Source: Desulfacinum hydrothermale DSM 13146 (GTDB lineage Bacteria > Desulfobacterota > Syntrophobacteria > Syntrophobacterales > DSM-9756). From it: a stretch of 64,000 bases of DNA. Under the pieces are notes generated by a model that saw only the letters and a list, made by a program, of their open reading frames with translations, did no database searches and had not been told where the DNA came from. Shown in pieces: positions 53,303 through 61,545 of the stretch. Numbering within the stretch: the stretch's first letter is position 1; every line of letters begins with the position of its first letter. Where the stretch lies: positions 124,001-188,000 of the forward strand of contig NZ_FWXF01000004.1 of NCBI RefSeq assembly GCF_900176285.1, written 5' to 3'. Made by a program: the position numbers and the translations under genes.

Positions 53303-53380
53303 GGGCTTGTCCGAAAATGCCGATTTTAGAACTTTTGGGCATGCCACGTGTTCGAAATGGGCTTGGCCCAAATGGTTGAT
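53303..53380 (+). repeat. Intergenic repeat family 2, copy 2
   Basis: It reads GCTTGTCCGAAAATGCCGAT, TTTTGGGCATGCCACGTG, GAAATGGGCTTGGCCCAAAT and ends GATTTGGCG. It aligns with 37411-37490 and begins with the same end sequence as family 1. Confidence 0.7.
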
Positions 53381-53425
53381 TTGGCGTAAGGACTGGAAAC
53401 TTTTAGGCACCCATCATGTCCCTCG

Positions 53426-53592
53426 CAGCCTGTCCGAGAACGCCCAGGTTGCTCCCTGCTGGCCCGCGCTGCTGGTCTGGCCGCCGTGGGGGCGGGTCCG
53501 GAACCCGCCTCGACAAGGCTCAGAAACCTCACATGGCACAGTTGAATCGCATTTGTCAGAAAGGCCAAGGGGCCATTGTCTGACAAACTCCC
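53426..53592 (+). repeat. Intergenic repeat family 1, copy H (internally deleted)
   Basis: It starts GCAGCCTGTCCGAGAACGCC, keeps GGTTGCTCCCTGCTGGCCC, the palindromic GGGGGCGGGTCCGGAACCCG and the right part (ACATGGCACAGTTGAATCGC; GGCCATTGTCTGACAAACTC). The CGGACGGAAG block is missing. The 436-base gap 53262-53697 holds copies of family 2 and family 1 and otherwise no gene. Confidence 0.82.
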
Positions 53593-53697
53593 GGGGGTTT
53601 GACCGAAATCAGGCTGCCGGTCAGAGCGCCCCGCCACACATACTTGGTGTGGGATCCGATCCGGAGGTCCGCTGGGAAAAGGACCCACCTGATCGCT

Positions 53698-54288
53698 TCA
53701 GGACAATCTCCCGGGGCCTTGCTCTTCGGCCGAAGGGTCCTTTTGACCGGCCACTTTGCTTTGGCATCGGGCCACACAGGCCTTGCAGTCGGGTTCCTGG
53801 CTGGCATCGCTACAGTAATCGGAAAAGGCCTGGAGCCAGTCCTGGCCGGCCCGGGGGCAATGCTTGATAAATTCCAGGAAACGCACCAGCCTTTCCACGG
53901 CCGTGGGCCCAATGGCGTGTTCGATCCGGCAGGCATTGGCTTCCGCCTGGTCGTTGTTGAGCAGGAGGGCCGTGGTGAAAAATTCCTTCAGAATCTCGTG
54001 GCGGCGGATGACTTCTTTGGCCGCCCGGCGCCCCGTGGGGGTCAGCGTGATGGAGCTGTAAGGGCTGTAGTTGATGAGACCCCGGCCGGCCAGCGCTTTC
54101 AGGGCACCCGTGACGGAAGCCCTCTGGACGCTCATCTGCTCGGCGATGTCCTTGGCACGCGCCACCCGGTTGGTGGTTTCCAGATGATAGATGACTTCCA
54201 GGTAGTCTTCCAGGCTTGCGGAAAGCCCATCCAGAATGTCCATAGGCATCGGTGTGTCGGGTCCTTGTTGTTTCGTTGCGGCCACCAT
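53698..54288 (-). CDS. DtxR/MntR-family metal-dependent transcriptional regulator
   Basis: The protein has 196 residues. The winged-helix domain is clear: LEDYLEVIYHLETTNRVARA, MSVQRASVTGALKALAGRGL, YSSITLTPTGRRAAKEVIRR. Metal ligands appear around HEILKEFFTTALLLNNDQAE and ANACRIEHAIG. The C-terminus has a cysteine cluster (DCKACVARCQSK) not typical of MntR, so iron or another redox cue is possible. The regulated genes are not adjacent; the membrane protein gene lies just upstream on the same strand. Confidence 0.87.
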   Translation of the reverse strand: MVAATKQQGPDTPMPMDILDGLSASLEDYLEVIYHLETTNRVARAKDIAEQMSVQRASVTGALKALAGRGLINYSPYSSITLTPTGRRAAKEVIRRHEILKEFFTTALLLNNDQAEANACRIEHAIGPTAVERLVRFLEFIKHCPRAGQDWLQAFSDYCSDASQEPDCKACVARCQSKVAGQKDPSAEEQGPGRLS

Positions 54289-54332
54289 ACCGTTCCCGGG
54301 CGGATGGGGTCAAGCACGGGTGCGGCCTGGGA

Positions 54333-54755
54333 TCAGGGCTTGCCGCACATGCGGATCCACTGGGCCGCCGCAAGCCCCCAAACGGCGTTGTAAAAGAAGA
54401 CAAACAGGGGAGTGAGACTCCCCAGGGAAAGACCCATAATTCCCTTGTGTGCCAGAAAGGGAAAAACATAGAAAAGCTGAGCCAGGGTGGGGCCCAGGCT
54501 AAAAAAAATACCCCGTGTGAATACGCTGACCAGCCAGCCGCCCCGAAGCACAGGCAGTAGAAACAACAGGCCCCACAACCCTCCCCAGACGATCCGCGGA
54601 TACAGGAAGTGTTTGCTCCATAGGGGGGCGATGTGTACCCCCACCTGCTGGGGGATACCCTGATGGCCCAGGTACCAGACGAGCAGCGAATTGACCAGGG
54701 CGCCGATGCACCCCGCGGTGAAAACCACGCTCATCCTGTCGAAAAGCGTCTGCAT
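54333..54755 (-). CDS. Hypothetical membrane protein (140 aa, about four spans)
   Basis: The start MQTLFDRMSVVFTAGCIGAL follows GGGAGGAAGGATCC; a longer frame upstream lacks a site. Hydrophobic segments: VVFTAGCIGALVNSLLVWYL, VWGGLWGLLFLLPVLRGGW, IFFSLGPTLAQLFYVFPFLA, LSLGSLTPLFVFFYNAVWGL. It may be a small inner-membrane protein. No family is recognised, although short proteins of this kind occur in many Proteobacteria. Confidence 0.6.
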   Translation of the reverse strand: MQTLFDRMSVVFTAGCIGALVNSLLVWYLGHQGIPQQVGVHIAPLWSKHFLYPRIVWGGLWGLLFLLPVLRGGWLVSVFTRGIFFSLGPTLAQLFYVFPFLAHKGIMGLSLGSLTPLFVFFYNAVWGLAAAQWIRMCGKP

Positions 54756-54848
54756 CTGTCGGATCCTTCCTCCCAGCCTGCCTGGGGCGCCCCAGCTCTG
54801 ATGAAGGGGAAAAGAGGGTCGCTGAAGCGAAAAGAAACCGTCCAGAGG

Positions 54849-54877
54849 TTGATAACACAAGTCTGGCATTCTATAAA
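54849..54877 (+). promoter_or_regulatory. Promoter of the zinc-ribbon gene and cysteine desulfurase operon
   Basis: TTGATA at 54849-54854 and TATAAA at 54872-54877 are 17 bases apart. The start point would be about 25-30 bases before the ATG at 54912. Confidence 0.65.
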
Positions 54878-54911
54878 GGACCCAATTGTCACAGAGGAAA
54901 GGAGCTTTTTG

Positions 54912-55154
54912 ATGAAGATCGTTTGTTCAGACTGCCGTTATGTGGGTGAGGCCGTGGAGATGAAGAAGGGGTCGCGCAAGAAGGAGATTGCCCTGTGGTG
55001 CTGTCTTTTTCTTCCGGGGCTCTTCTACACGCTGTGGCGTCAGTCGACCGACGGCAAGTACCTGGCCTGTCCACAGTGCACCGGAACCCGGTTCCGGACA
55101 CTCAAAAGGCGCGAGTGGAAAGAGTTCGAACGCAAAGGCAGTCTGCCCACCTGA
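54912..55154 (+). CDS. Small zinc-ribbon membrane protein (80 aa)
   Basis: The protein has 80 residues, starting after GAAAGGAGCTTTTTTG. Cys-x2-Cys pairs CSDC (residues 5-8) and CPQC flank one hydrophobic segment (EIALWCCLFLPGLFYTLWRQ). It resembles small cytoplasmic/membrane zinc proteins with a hairpin through the membrane, similar in layout to LITAF-like proteins but not clearly in the family. It is the first gene before the cysteine desulfurase, 11 bases away. Confidence 0.65.
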   Translation: MKIVCSDCRYVGEAVEMKKGSRKKEIALWCCLFLPGLFYTLWRQSTDGKYLACPQCTGTRFRTLKRREWKEFERKGSLPT

Positions 55155-55165
55155 AAAGGGATTCC

Positions 55166-56317
55166 ATGGAACTCAAGGACCCCGTCTACCTGGACTACAA
55201 CGCCACCACACCCATCGACCCTCGGGTGGCCGAGGCCATGGGCCCGTGCCTGGGCGAGGTGTTCGGAAACCCGTCCAGCTCCCATGCCTACGGGCGAAGG
55301 GCCCGTCGGGCCGTGGAAGAGGCCCGGCAGCAAGTGGCGGCCCTTTTGGGCTGTGAGGCGAGTGAGGTCGTGTTCACCAGCGGCGGAACCGAATCCAACA
55401 ACATGGCCTTGCTGGGAGTGGCCCGGGCGCTGGCATCCAAGGGGCGCCATGTGGTCACCAGCAGCATCGAACATCCCGCCGTCCTGGAGCCCTGTTTGGC
55501 GCTTTTGGAGGACGGCTTCGATGTGACGTTCGTCCCCGTGGACGGATACGGGCGGGTGGATCCCGACGATATCCTTCGGGCCCTGCGTCCCGACACCATC
55601 CTGGTGAGCCTCATGCACTCCAACAACGAAGTGGGCACGCTGCAGCCCGTGGCGGAGCTGGCGGGGCCGCTGCGGGAGCGGGGGATCCTTTTCCACACCG
55701 ATGCGGCTCAAAGCGTGGGAAAGGTGCCCACGCGGGTGGCTGATTTGGGGGTGGATCTGCTCACCGTGGCCGGGCACAAGCTCTATGCCCCCAAGGGGGT
55801 GGGCGCCCTCTATGTGCGCTCGGGCACCCCCATGGACCGGGTGCTGTACGGCGCGGGCCAGGAAGGGGGCCGTCGGCCGGGCACGGAGAACGTGCTGGAG
55901 ATTGTGGGGCTGGGCGCCGCCGCCCAGTGCGCGGCAAGGGATCTTTCCCGGGAAATGGAGCGTCTTCGGTCCCTGCGCGACCGTCTGGAGGCGCACCTGT
56001 TGGAAAAGGTGCCGGACGCTCGAGTCAATGGCCATCCTCGGCATCGGCTTCCCAACACCCTCAGTATCTCTTTTCCCGGATTGACGTCGGGAGCGCTTCT
56101 TGCCGCTCTTCCCCATGTGGCCGCGTCCGGTGGGGCCGCGTGCCATTCGGATGGTGTCAGGGTATCGCACGTGTTGGAGGCCATGGGCTTGGACCCGGAG
56201 GTGGCCAGGGGAACGCTGCGGCTCAGCGTGGGGCGTTTTACGGATCGCGACGACGTGGATCGGGCCGCGGAGGCCATCGTCTGCGCCGTTGGGAGCCTCA
56301 AAGAGGGATCTAATTGA
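55166..56317 (+). CDS. Cysteine desulfurase (NifS/IscS-like)
   Basis: The protein has 383 residues. YLDYNATTPIDPRVAEAM opens it; the PLP lysine is Lys205 in TVAGHKLYAPKGVGALYV, and the PLP pocket SSIEHPAVLEP and HSNNEVGTLQPV are intact. The catalytic Cys is Cys326 in ASGGAACHSDGVRVSHVLEA, where most IscS enzymes read SGSACTS. It removes sulfur (or selenium) from cysteine, and may serve Fe-S or selenium metabolism. It overlaps pyrE by one base (TGATG). Confidence 0.88.
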   Translation: MELKDPVYLDYNATTPIDPRVAEAMGPCLGEVFGNPSSSHAYGRRARRAVEEARQQVAALLGCEASEVVFTSGGTESNNMALLGVARALASKGRHVVTSSIEHPAVLEPCLALLEDGFDVTFVPVDGYGRVDPDDILRALRPDTILVSLMHSNNEVGTLQPVAELAGPLRERGILFHTDAAQSVGKVPTRVADLGVDLLTVAGHKLYAPKGVGALYVRSGTPMDRVLYGAGQEGGRRPGTENVLEIVGLGAAAQCAARDLSREMERLRSLRDRLEAHLLEKVPDARVNGHPRHRLPNTLSISFPGLTSGALLAALPHVAASGGAACHSDGVRVSHVLEAMGLDPEVARGTLRLSVGRFTDRDDVDRAAEAIVCAVGSLKEGSN

Positions 56318-56892
56318 TGCACACGGACGCCATGCTCCAGCGGCTGAAGGAAAAGATCCTTCAGCAGGCCTTCCAATACTCGGAAACGCCTTCCTTTCGG
56401 TTGGTTTCGGGGGCGTTCAGCCGCTTCTATTTCAATTGCAAGCGGGTGACTCTGGATCCGGAAGGCCAATACTTGATCGGTCATCTCATCCACGAGCGCA
56501 TCCGGGAACTGGAGGTGCAGGGCATCGGAGGGCTCACGCTGGGCGCCGATCCCATCGCCAACGCCGTGGCCTACACCTCCTGGCTGAAGGGGCGTCCCAT
56601 CCAGTCCTTTGTGGTGCGCAAGGCCCAGAAGGACCATGGCGTGGCGGCCCGAGTGGAAGGCAACGTTCGGCCCGGGGACCGGGTGGTGGTGGTGGACGAT
56701 GTGATCACCACGGGCGGGTCCACGCTGCAGGCCATCGCGGCATGCCGGGAGGCGGGCTTGCAGGTGGTCCGCGTGGTGGTCCTGGTGGATCGCCAGGAGA
56801 TGAACGGCCGGGAAAACATCCTGCGGGAAGTGGACACCGTGGACGCACTGGTTGTTCGAGATGACATCATGGCCCTCCGCGCGGGAAGCTGA
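56317..56892 (+). CDS. pyrE: Orotate phosphoribosyltransferase
   Basis: The protein has 191 residues from the ATG that overlaps the desulfurase stop (TGATG). It has the PRPP-binding motif DRVVVVDDVITTGGSTLQAI and the orotate-side segment GFGGLTLGADPIANAVAYTS (reading GIGGLTLGADPIA). It converts orotate and PRPP to OMP in pyrimidine synthesis. Coupling with a desulfurase is unusual but not functionally explained. Confidence 0.93.
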   Translation: MHTDAMLQRLKEKILQQAFQYSETPSFRLVSGAFSRFYFNCKRVTLDPEGQYLIGHLIHERIRELEVQGIGGLTLGADPIANAVAYTSWLKGRPIQSFVVRKAQKDHGVAARVEGNVRPGDRVVVVDDVITTGGSTLQAIAACREAGLQVVRVVVLVDRQEMNGRENILREVDTVDALVVRDDIMALRAGS

Positions 56893-57147
56893 CCCCCCGG
56901 AGCAGCGTGTCATTTGGCTTTCATGGAAGGATCTTCCGCTGGTTGTCCGGCAATGGAAAAGAGGCGGAGAACGGGCACGTTGCGTCCTCTTCGTTCGGAC
57001 CGTGCGGTTTGGGACGGCCGTGACACGGTGTTTTGCCCGCCCGAGAGGGAACTGGTTTTCCGCTCGTAGGCCGGCCCGGCGGGACGCCCTTATCTGATGG
57101 CGCCCGCGGGACGCTCTTGGTGCCGGAACCCACTTTCGGACGAGCTC

Positions 57148-58212
57148 TTATGGGCTTGCTTCCAGGAAATCCAGGTGTTCCAGGGACCCCACCTCTTCCA
57201 AGGTGGGGGGCTGCCACCGGGGGTTGTCGTCCTTATCCAGGAGGCGGGCCCGGACCCCTTCCAGATAGTCCGGTTGGCGGATGATCCATCCGGCCGCCTT
57301 TCTCTCGATCTCAAAGACCTGATCCAGGGGGCGGCCTTGGTTCAGGCGGAGAAGGCGCAGGGTGAGTACCACGGCCGTGGGCGATCTTTCGGAAAGCCTT
57401 TGAAAGACGCCTTGGCAGAGTTCGCTGTGGATGGAGCATGCGGAAAGGTCTTTCATGATTTCCAGCATGTCCGCCTTGCCGGCAAAGTAGGTGCGCACCC
57501 AGGCGTCCACGTGGGGATCTCCCGGCTCCACCGGCTCCGAGATTTCTTCCAGGGCTTTGCGCCACGACCCCGAATCCGAATGGGAGGCCGTTCGTTGAAG
57601 AAGGTCTCGAAGCTCCTCCATGGACAGGCGGGGGACGTAGTGAGTGGCCAGGCCCACACGGACACATTCCTTTCCCGTCAGATCGTATCCGGTGAGGGCC
57701 AGGTATTCGGGGTAGCCGGGCGGGCACTTGTGAAAGAGCCAGCCGGTGGATCCCACATCGGGAAAGAATCCGATGCGGGTTTCGGGCATGGCCATGTGGG
57801 TTGTGGACGTGGCCAGCACGGCATCGGCACCGGCCGCCAGGCCCAGGCCTCCTCCCATGGTCACCCCGTGGGCCAAGACGATGACGGGTTTGGGGAACCG
57901 ATGGATGGATAGGTCCAGCGCATACTCCTTTTGAAAAAACTCTTCCGCCTTCTCCAGCTGTCCTTCACCAACCGCCTGCGCCAGCTGCTTGATATCGCCT
58001 CCTGCACAGAATCCCTTGGAACCCGATCCGGTCAAGAGCACCATGGAAATGCGGGGATCCTCCCCGGCCCGCTGAAAGGCCGCGTCCAGGAGCTGGACCA
58101 TCTCCGTGGTGAGACTGTTGAGGGCCTGGGGCCGGTTGAGCCGTATTTCCATCAGGGAGCCCCAGGTCTTGATCAGGACGTCTTTTTCATGTTCTTGGTG
58201 AAGGAGGTGCAT
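57148..58212 (-). CDS. Enoyl-CoA hydratase/3-hydroxyisobutyryl-CoA hydrolase family protein
   Basis: The protein has 354 residues, starting after TTGGGAGCGATCGTC. The crotonase-type fold is clear: IRLNRPQALNSLTTEMVQLL, LTGSGSKGFCAGGDIKQLAQ (oxyanion hole), GVTMGGGLGLAAGADAVLAT, MAMPETRIGFFPDVGSTGWL. The long C-terminal part (VFQRLSERSPTAVVLTLRLL) fits the hydrolase branch of valine degradation, but the substrate is unsure. It stands opposite the KaiC-HTH-cupin gene. Confidence 0.85.
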   Translation of the reverse strand: MHLLHQEHEKDVLIKTWGSLMEIRLNRPQALNSLTTEMVQLLDAAFQRAGEDPRISMVLLTGSGSKGFCAGGDIKQLAQAVGEGQLEKAEEFFQKEYALDLSIHRFPKPVIVLAHGVTMGGGLGLAAGADAVLATSTTHMAMPETRIGFFPDVGSTGWLFHKCPPGYPEYLALTGYDLTGKECVRVGLATHYVPRLSMEELRDLLQRTASHSDSGSWRKALEEISEPVEPGDPHVDAWVRTYFAGKADMLEIMKDLSACSIHSELCQGVFQRLSERSPTAVVLTLRLLRLNQGRPLDQVFEIERKAAGWIIRQPDYLEGVRARLLDKDDNPRWQPPTLEEVGSLEHLDFLEASP

Positions 58213-58308
58213 GACGATCGCTCCCAAAGGCTTGAAGTCAGGGCAGGTTCGGTGGGACACATGAATCACACCTAACATAAGATCGGATGCCCAGGAAAGG
58301 AAACCTTC

Positions 58309-59604
58309 ATGGGGCGAAAGGCTGTCTTGACCACGGGCATAGAGGATTTGGACCGCGCTCTGGGCGGAGTTCGCTCGCCGGAGACCGTCTTGTGGGTGGA
58401 CGAGGCGGGTGATCGCTTTCCGATCTTTGGCAGCGCTTTTGCCCGACACCAGATCCTGACTGGAAAGCCGCTTGTCTTTGTGAGCTTCGATCGTCTTCCC
58501 CATGGGATCCTGGCGGGGCTGGAATTGGATGTGAAAGGGGCCCGCGTGGTTCTGGTGGACTGCTTTTCCCACGGCAAGGCCTCGGCGGAGGCCGACCGGC
58601 TGGAGGGAAATGAGGGCCGACTCCCGCGGTTCGCCCGTTTGCAGACGCCCTCCGATCTGTCCCGTCCGGACGCCTTGGTGGATCTTGTCCTCTCGGCCCT
58701 TCCCAAGCGGCGGAAGACCTTTGCGTTGGTGTTTGAAAGCCTGACCGGGATGGTGGGCGTGTGGAAGGAATCCGGAACGCTCCACTTCATGGAGCGGATG
58801 CAGGAGGTCCTGCAGGGCCGCAACACCATCACCTACTGGGTCACCCGCAAAAAGGTCCATTCCCGGCACTTTCGGGAAGAAGTGGAGTCCAAGGCCAGTG
58901 TGGTGGTGGAACTGTCCGCCATGCGCAACAAGCCGCATCTGACACTACGGAAGGCTTCGGGGCGTGAGGGCTCGGCTCTTCTGGGCAGGCCCTTGCGCTA
59001 TTGGCAGGTGGAAGGCCGGGTGTCCGTGGAGACCAAGAAAAGATCATCTTTGAAGAAGGTGCTGGGTCGGAGGTTGCGCAAGTTCCGCGTGCGCCGGGGG
59101 ATCTCCCAGACGGAATTGGCCCAGATGATCGGGGTGACCCCCAGTAGCATTTCCCAGATCGAAAGCAACCTGATCTATCCCTCCATCCCGGCCTTGGTGC
59201 GCATGGCCGAAGTCCTGGATGTGGACGTGAGCGCTTTCTTCTCGGAGCCCCTGACACGGTATCGGAAGCCCATCTTGGAGCAGGAAAGGGCGAGAAAACT
59301 GGAACTTCCCGAAGAATACCGGTCGGTTCTCTCCATTTGGGCCCTGGCCCCGGAGGACATGGGAGGCAAGGGTGAGCCCTACGTGATCGAGATCCCTCCG
59401 GGGGCTGTGGTGCCATCCCATTTCTTTTCCAGAAAGACCGACCAGATGGGCTATGTCCTTCAGGGCCGTCTGATCTTCCAGACGGAGACGGGTGCCAACC
59501 TGGCCGGCCCCGGGGATGTCATCTACCTGGCTGGGGCCACGGCCACGGAGTGGAGAAACCTGGGCGAGGAAACGGCCCGGCTTTTTTGGGTTCTTTTCAC
59601 ATGA
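58309..59604 (+). CDS. Transcriptional regulator: degenerate KaiC/RecA-like + XRE HTH + cupin
   Basis: The protein has 431 residues in three parts. Residues 1-215 look like the KaiC/RecA-like fold (TTGIEDLDRALGGVRSPETV, LVFVSFDRLPHGILAG, ALVFESLTGMV), but the P-loop glycines and lysine are missing (VLWVDEAGDRF), so ATP binding is doubtful. Residues 250-312 are an XRE helix-turn-helix (RVRRGISQTELAQMIGVTPS). Residues 340-431 are a cupin (VIEIPPGAVVPSHFFSRKTD). The cupin probably senses a small ligand. Acyl-CoA-type neighbours suggest a metabolic regulator; the target is unknown. Confidence 0.8.
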   Translation: MGRKAVLTTGIEDLDRALGGVRSPETVLWVDEAGDRFPIFGSAFARHQILTGKPLVFVSFDRLPHGILAGLELDVKGARVVLVDCFSHGKASAEADRLEGNEGRLPRFARLQTPSDLSRPDALVDLVLSALPKRRKTFALVFESLTGMVGVWKESGTLHFMERMQEVLQGRNTITYWVTRKKVHSRHFREEVESKASVVVELSAMRNKPHLTLRKASGREGSALLGRPLRYWQVEGRVSVETKKRSSLKKVLGRRLRKFRVRRGISQTELAQMIGVTPSSISQIESNLIYPSIPALVRMAEVLDVDVSAFFSEPLTRYRKPILEQERARKLELPEEYRSVLSIWALAPEDMGGKGEPYVIEIPPGAVVPSHFFSRKTDQMGYVLQGRLIFQTETGANLAGPGDVIYLAGATATEWRNLGEETARLFWVLFT

Positions 59605-59801
59605 GCGTGGGCGCGGGGCGTCGGTCCTGAGGTGCGAGGCGGGGTTGGAAAGGATCTGGGACGTGCATCCTGCCTCGCCCCCCACCCACGCCCACTTGTA
59701 TCCTTCGTTATTGCGATGTGCCGCGATGGCGGCGGAGAGGATGCGGTGGGAATCTTTCGAGAGGCGCACGTGGGGCGTTCCCCAACCGAGGAGGTGGAAA
59801 G

Positions 59802-60194
59802 ATGAGTGAGCTGAAGGCCGGCATGGTGGGCAGAGCGGAAACCACGGTCACAGATGCCAATGTGGCCCGAACCATGGGAAGTGGGGATGTGGAGGTGTTC
59901 GCCACCCCGGCCATGGTGGCCCTCATGGAGGCGGCGGCGGTGGCCTGCGTGCGCCAGTTCCTGGGCGAAGAGAACACGTCCGTGGGGACCTCCATGCGCA
60001 CATCCCACATAGCGGCCACGCCCGTGGGCATGAAGGTGCGCGCCGAGGCCCTCCTGGAAGAGGTGGACGGTCGGCGGCTGATCTTTAAGGTGAGTGCCTA
60101 CGACGAAAAAGAGAAGATCGGAGAGGGCGTGCACGAACGCTTCGTGGTGCACCGGGAAAAGTTCCTGGCCAGGGTGCGAAGCAAGGCGGACTGA
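59802..60194 (+). CDS. FlK-like hotdog thioesterase
   Basis: The protein has 130 residues, starting after GAGGAGGTGGAAAG. The fold is the fluoroacetyl-CoA-specific thioesterase type: VEVFATPAMVALMEAAAVAC, EENTSVGTSMRTSHIAATPV, KVSAYDEKEKIGEGVHERFV. FlK uses Thr, Glu and His; candidates here are Thr35, Glu43 and the His of the TSHIAATP motif. A general acyl-CoA thioesterase function is more likely than a fluoroacetate one. It lies after the regulator gene. Confidence 0.82.
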   Translation: MSELKAGMVGRAETTVTDANVARTMGSGDVEVFATPAMVALMEAAAVACVRQFLGEENTSVGTSMRTSHIAATPVGMKVRAEALLEEVDGRRLIFKVSAYDEKEKIGEGVHERFVVHREKFLARVRSKAD

Positions 60195-60360
60195 ACTTTT
60201 CCCTTGGTTTCCATGGAGCTGTCCGCACGTGGCCACAGGCCGTTGGACGCCGAGCGATCCGTTCCACAGATGTTTCTTTGGAAAATGACCTCCCGACATG
60301 GCCCCGCTTCCGGGAGGGGGGCGGCTTTTGCCGTCTCAAGTGACTGCTTTTTCGTTTGTT

Positions 60361-61356
60361 TCAGGAATCGGCCTCTTTTCGAAATTCCGTGGTCAGGTGA
60401 GCCTGATCCCACGGCTTGAGGGCCTGGAGTGGCGCTTGCCTTTGCTTGCACTTCTGCCGGCTGCAGATGGGGCATTCGGGGTCCCGGCAGGCATCGATGT
60501 GGACCAGGACCTCCACGTGCTCTCCAAACCGATCCCGGAAGGCCTGCTCCAGTTCCTCCACCTCCTGGTGGGCTTCATGGATGGTAAGGTCTCTCGGTAA
60601 AATGAGGTGAAAGTCCACGTAGATGTACCGTCCGGAACGCCACGCCCGCAGGCGGTGGACGTCGATCCAGTTTTCTTTCCTGCGGGAGCTGAGCAACCGC
60701 CCGATTTCGGCCAGTAGATCCGGGTCCGAAGCGTCCATGAGGCGGGAGAAGGATTCCCTCAGAAGCCGGCTTCCGGAATAGAGGATGTGGGCTCCCACCA
60801 GGATGGCCACCGCGCCGTCCAGCCAATACCAGCCCGTCCATTTCACCAAGACCAGGCCCAGGATGACACCGGCGGAGGTGGCCACGTCGGTGAGTACATG
60901 GGTGCCGTCCGCCACCAGGGGGATGGACTGGGTTCGCTTGCCCACCCGGATGAGGTGGACGCCCAGGCCCAGATTGATCAGGCTCGCGGCCACGAGGAGC
61001 AGGAGTCCCTGGTCCAGGTGGGGAAGGGGACGCGCCGCTCCCAATTGCTTCCAGGCGGAGCCAAAGATGCCCACAGCCGCGATCACGATGAGAGCCCCTT
61101 CGAAGCCGGCCGAAAAGTATTCGATCTTGCCGTGGCCGTACGGATGGTCGGCGTCGGGGGGCTTGGCCGAAAGCACGATGCTCCAAAGAGCGAAACCGCT
61201 GGCGATCACGTTGATGATGGACTCCAGAGCATCGGAGAGGACCGCGGTCGAACGGGTCAGGTGGAAGATGTAGAACTTGAGGAGCATCAAGAGGGCGCCC
61301 ACCGTCACGGACAGGGAGACGGCCAGCAGCCGTTGGCGAAAGAGTTGTCGTTCCAT
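60361..61356 (-). CDS. Cation diffusion facilitator family transporter
   Basis: The protein has 331 residues from the ATG at 61354-61356 (GGAG seven bases upstream). Six membrane segments are expected; STAVLSDALESIINVIASGF, DADHPYGHGKIEYFSAGFE and ADGTHVLTDVATSAGVILGL hold the conserved metal-binding Asp and His residues of FieF/YiiP-type exporters. The cytosolic domain follows, ending in a Cys-rich tail (CRDPECPICSRQKC) not found in YiiP. It exports Zn, Fe or a similar divalent ion in exchange for protons. Confidence 0.9.
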   Translation of the reverse strand: MERQLFRQRLLAVSLSVTVGALLMLLKFYIFHLTRSTAVLSDALESIINVIASGFALWSIVLSAKPPDADHPYGHGKIEYFSAGFEGALIVIAAVGIFGSAWKQLGAARPLPHLDQGLLLLVAASLINLGLGVHLIRVGKRTQSIPLVADGTHVLTDVATSAGVILGLVLVKWTGWYWLDGAVAILVGAHILYSGSRLLRESFSRLMDASDPDLLAEIGRLLSSRRKENWIDVHRLRAWRSGRYIYVDFHLILPRDLTIHEAHQEVEELEQAFRDRFGEHVEVLVHIDACRDPECPICSRQKCKQRQAPLQALKPWDQAHLTTEFRKEADS

Positions 61357-61453
61357 GGGATCTCCATCCTCGCAAGTTGGCGTGCACTTCATTATTCTAG
61401 CAGGGCTGCCGCCCGGGTAAAACCTCTCGGTGGAAGGCGCGGCATAAGCCGTC

Positions 61454-61483
61454 TTGACCGGTGGAGCGTGAGGTGTGTAAAGT
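61454..61483 (+). promoter_or_regulatory. Weak candidate promoter for hypA-hypB-hypF
   Basis: TTGACC at 61454-61459 and TAAAGT at 61478-61483 are 18 bases apart. The -35 is good, the -10 weak. Confidence 0.35.
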
Positions 61484-61545
61484 GCCAGCGTTTTTCACTA
61501 GGAAGGATGGGTTCCGGTTGGCGCGAGGGCGGAAGGAGAGTTTGC

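Noticed and set aside
56893-57147. Possible gene in the gap after pyrE
   Set aside because: Short frames exist, but none has a good start site or recognisable sequence.
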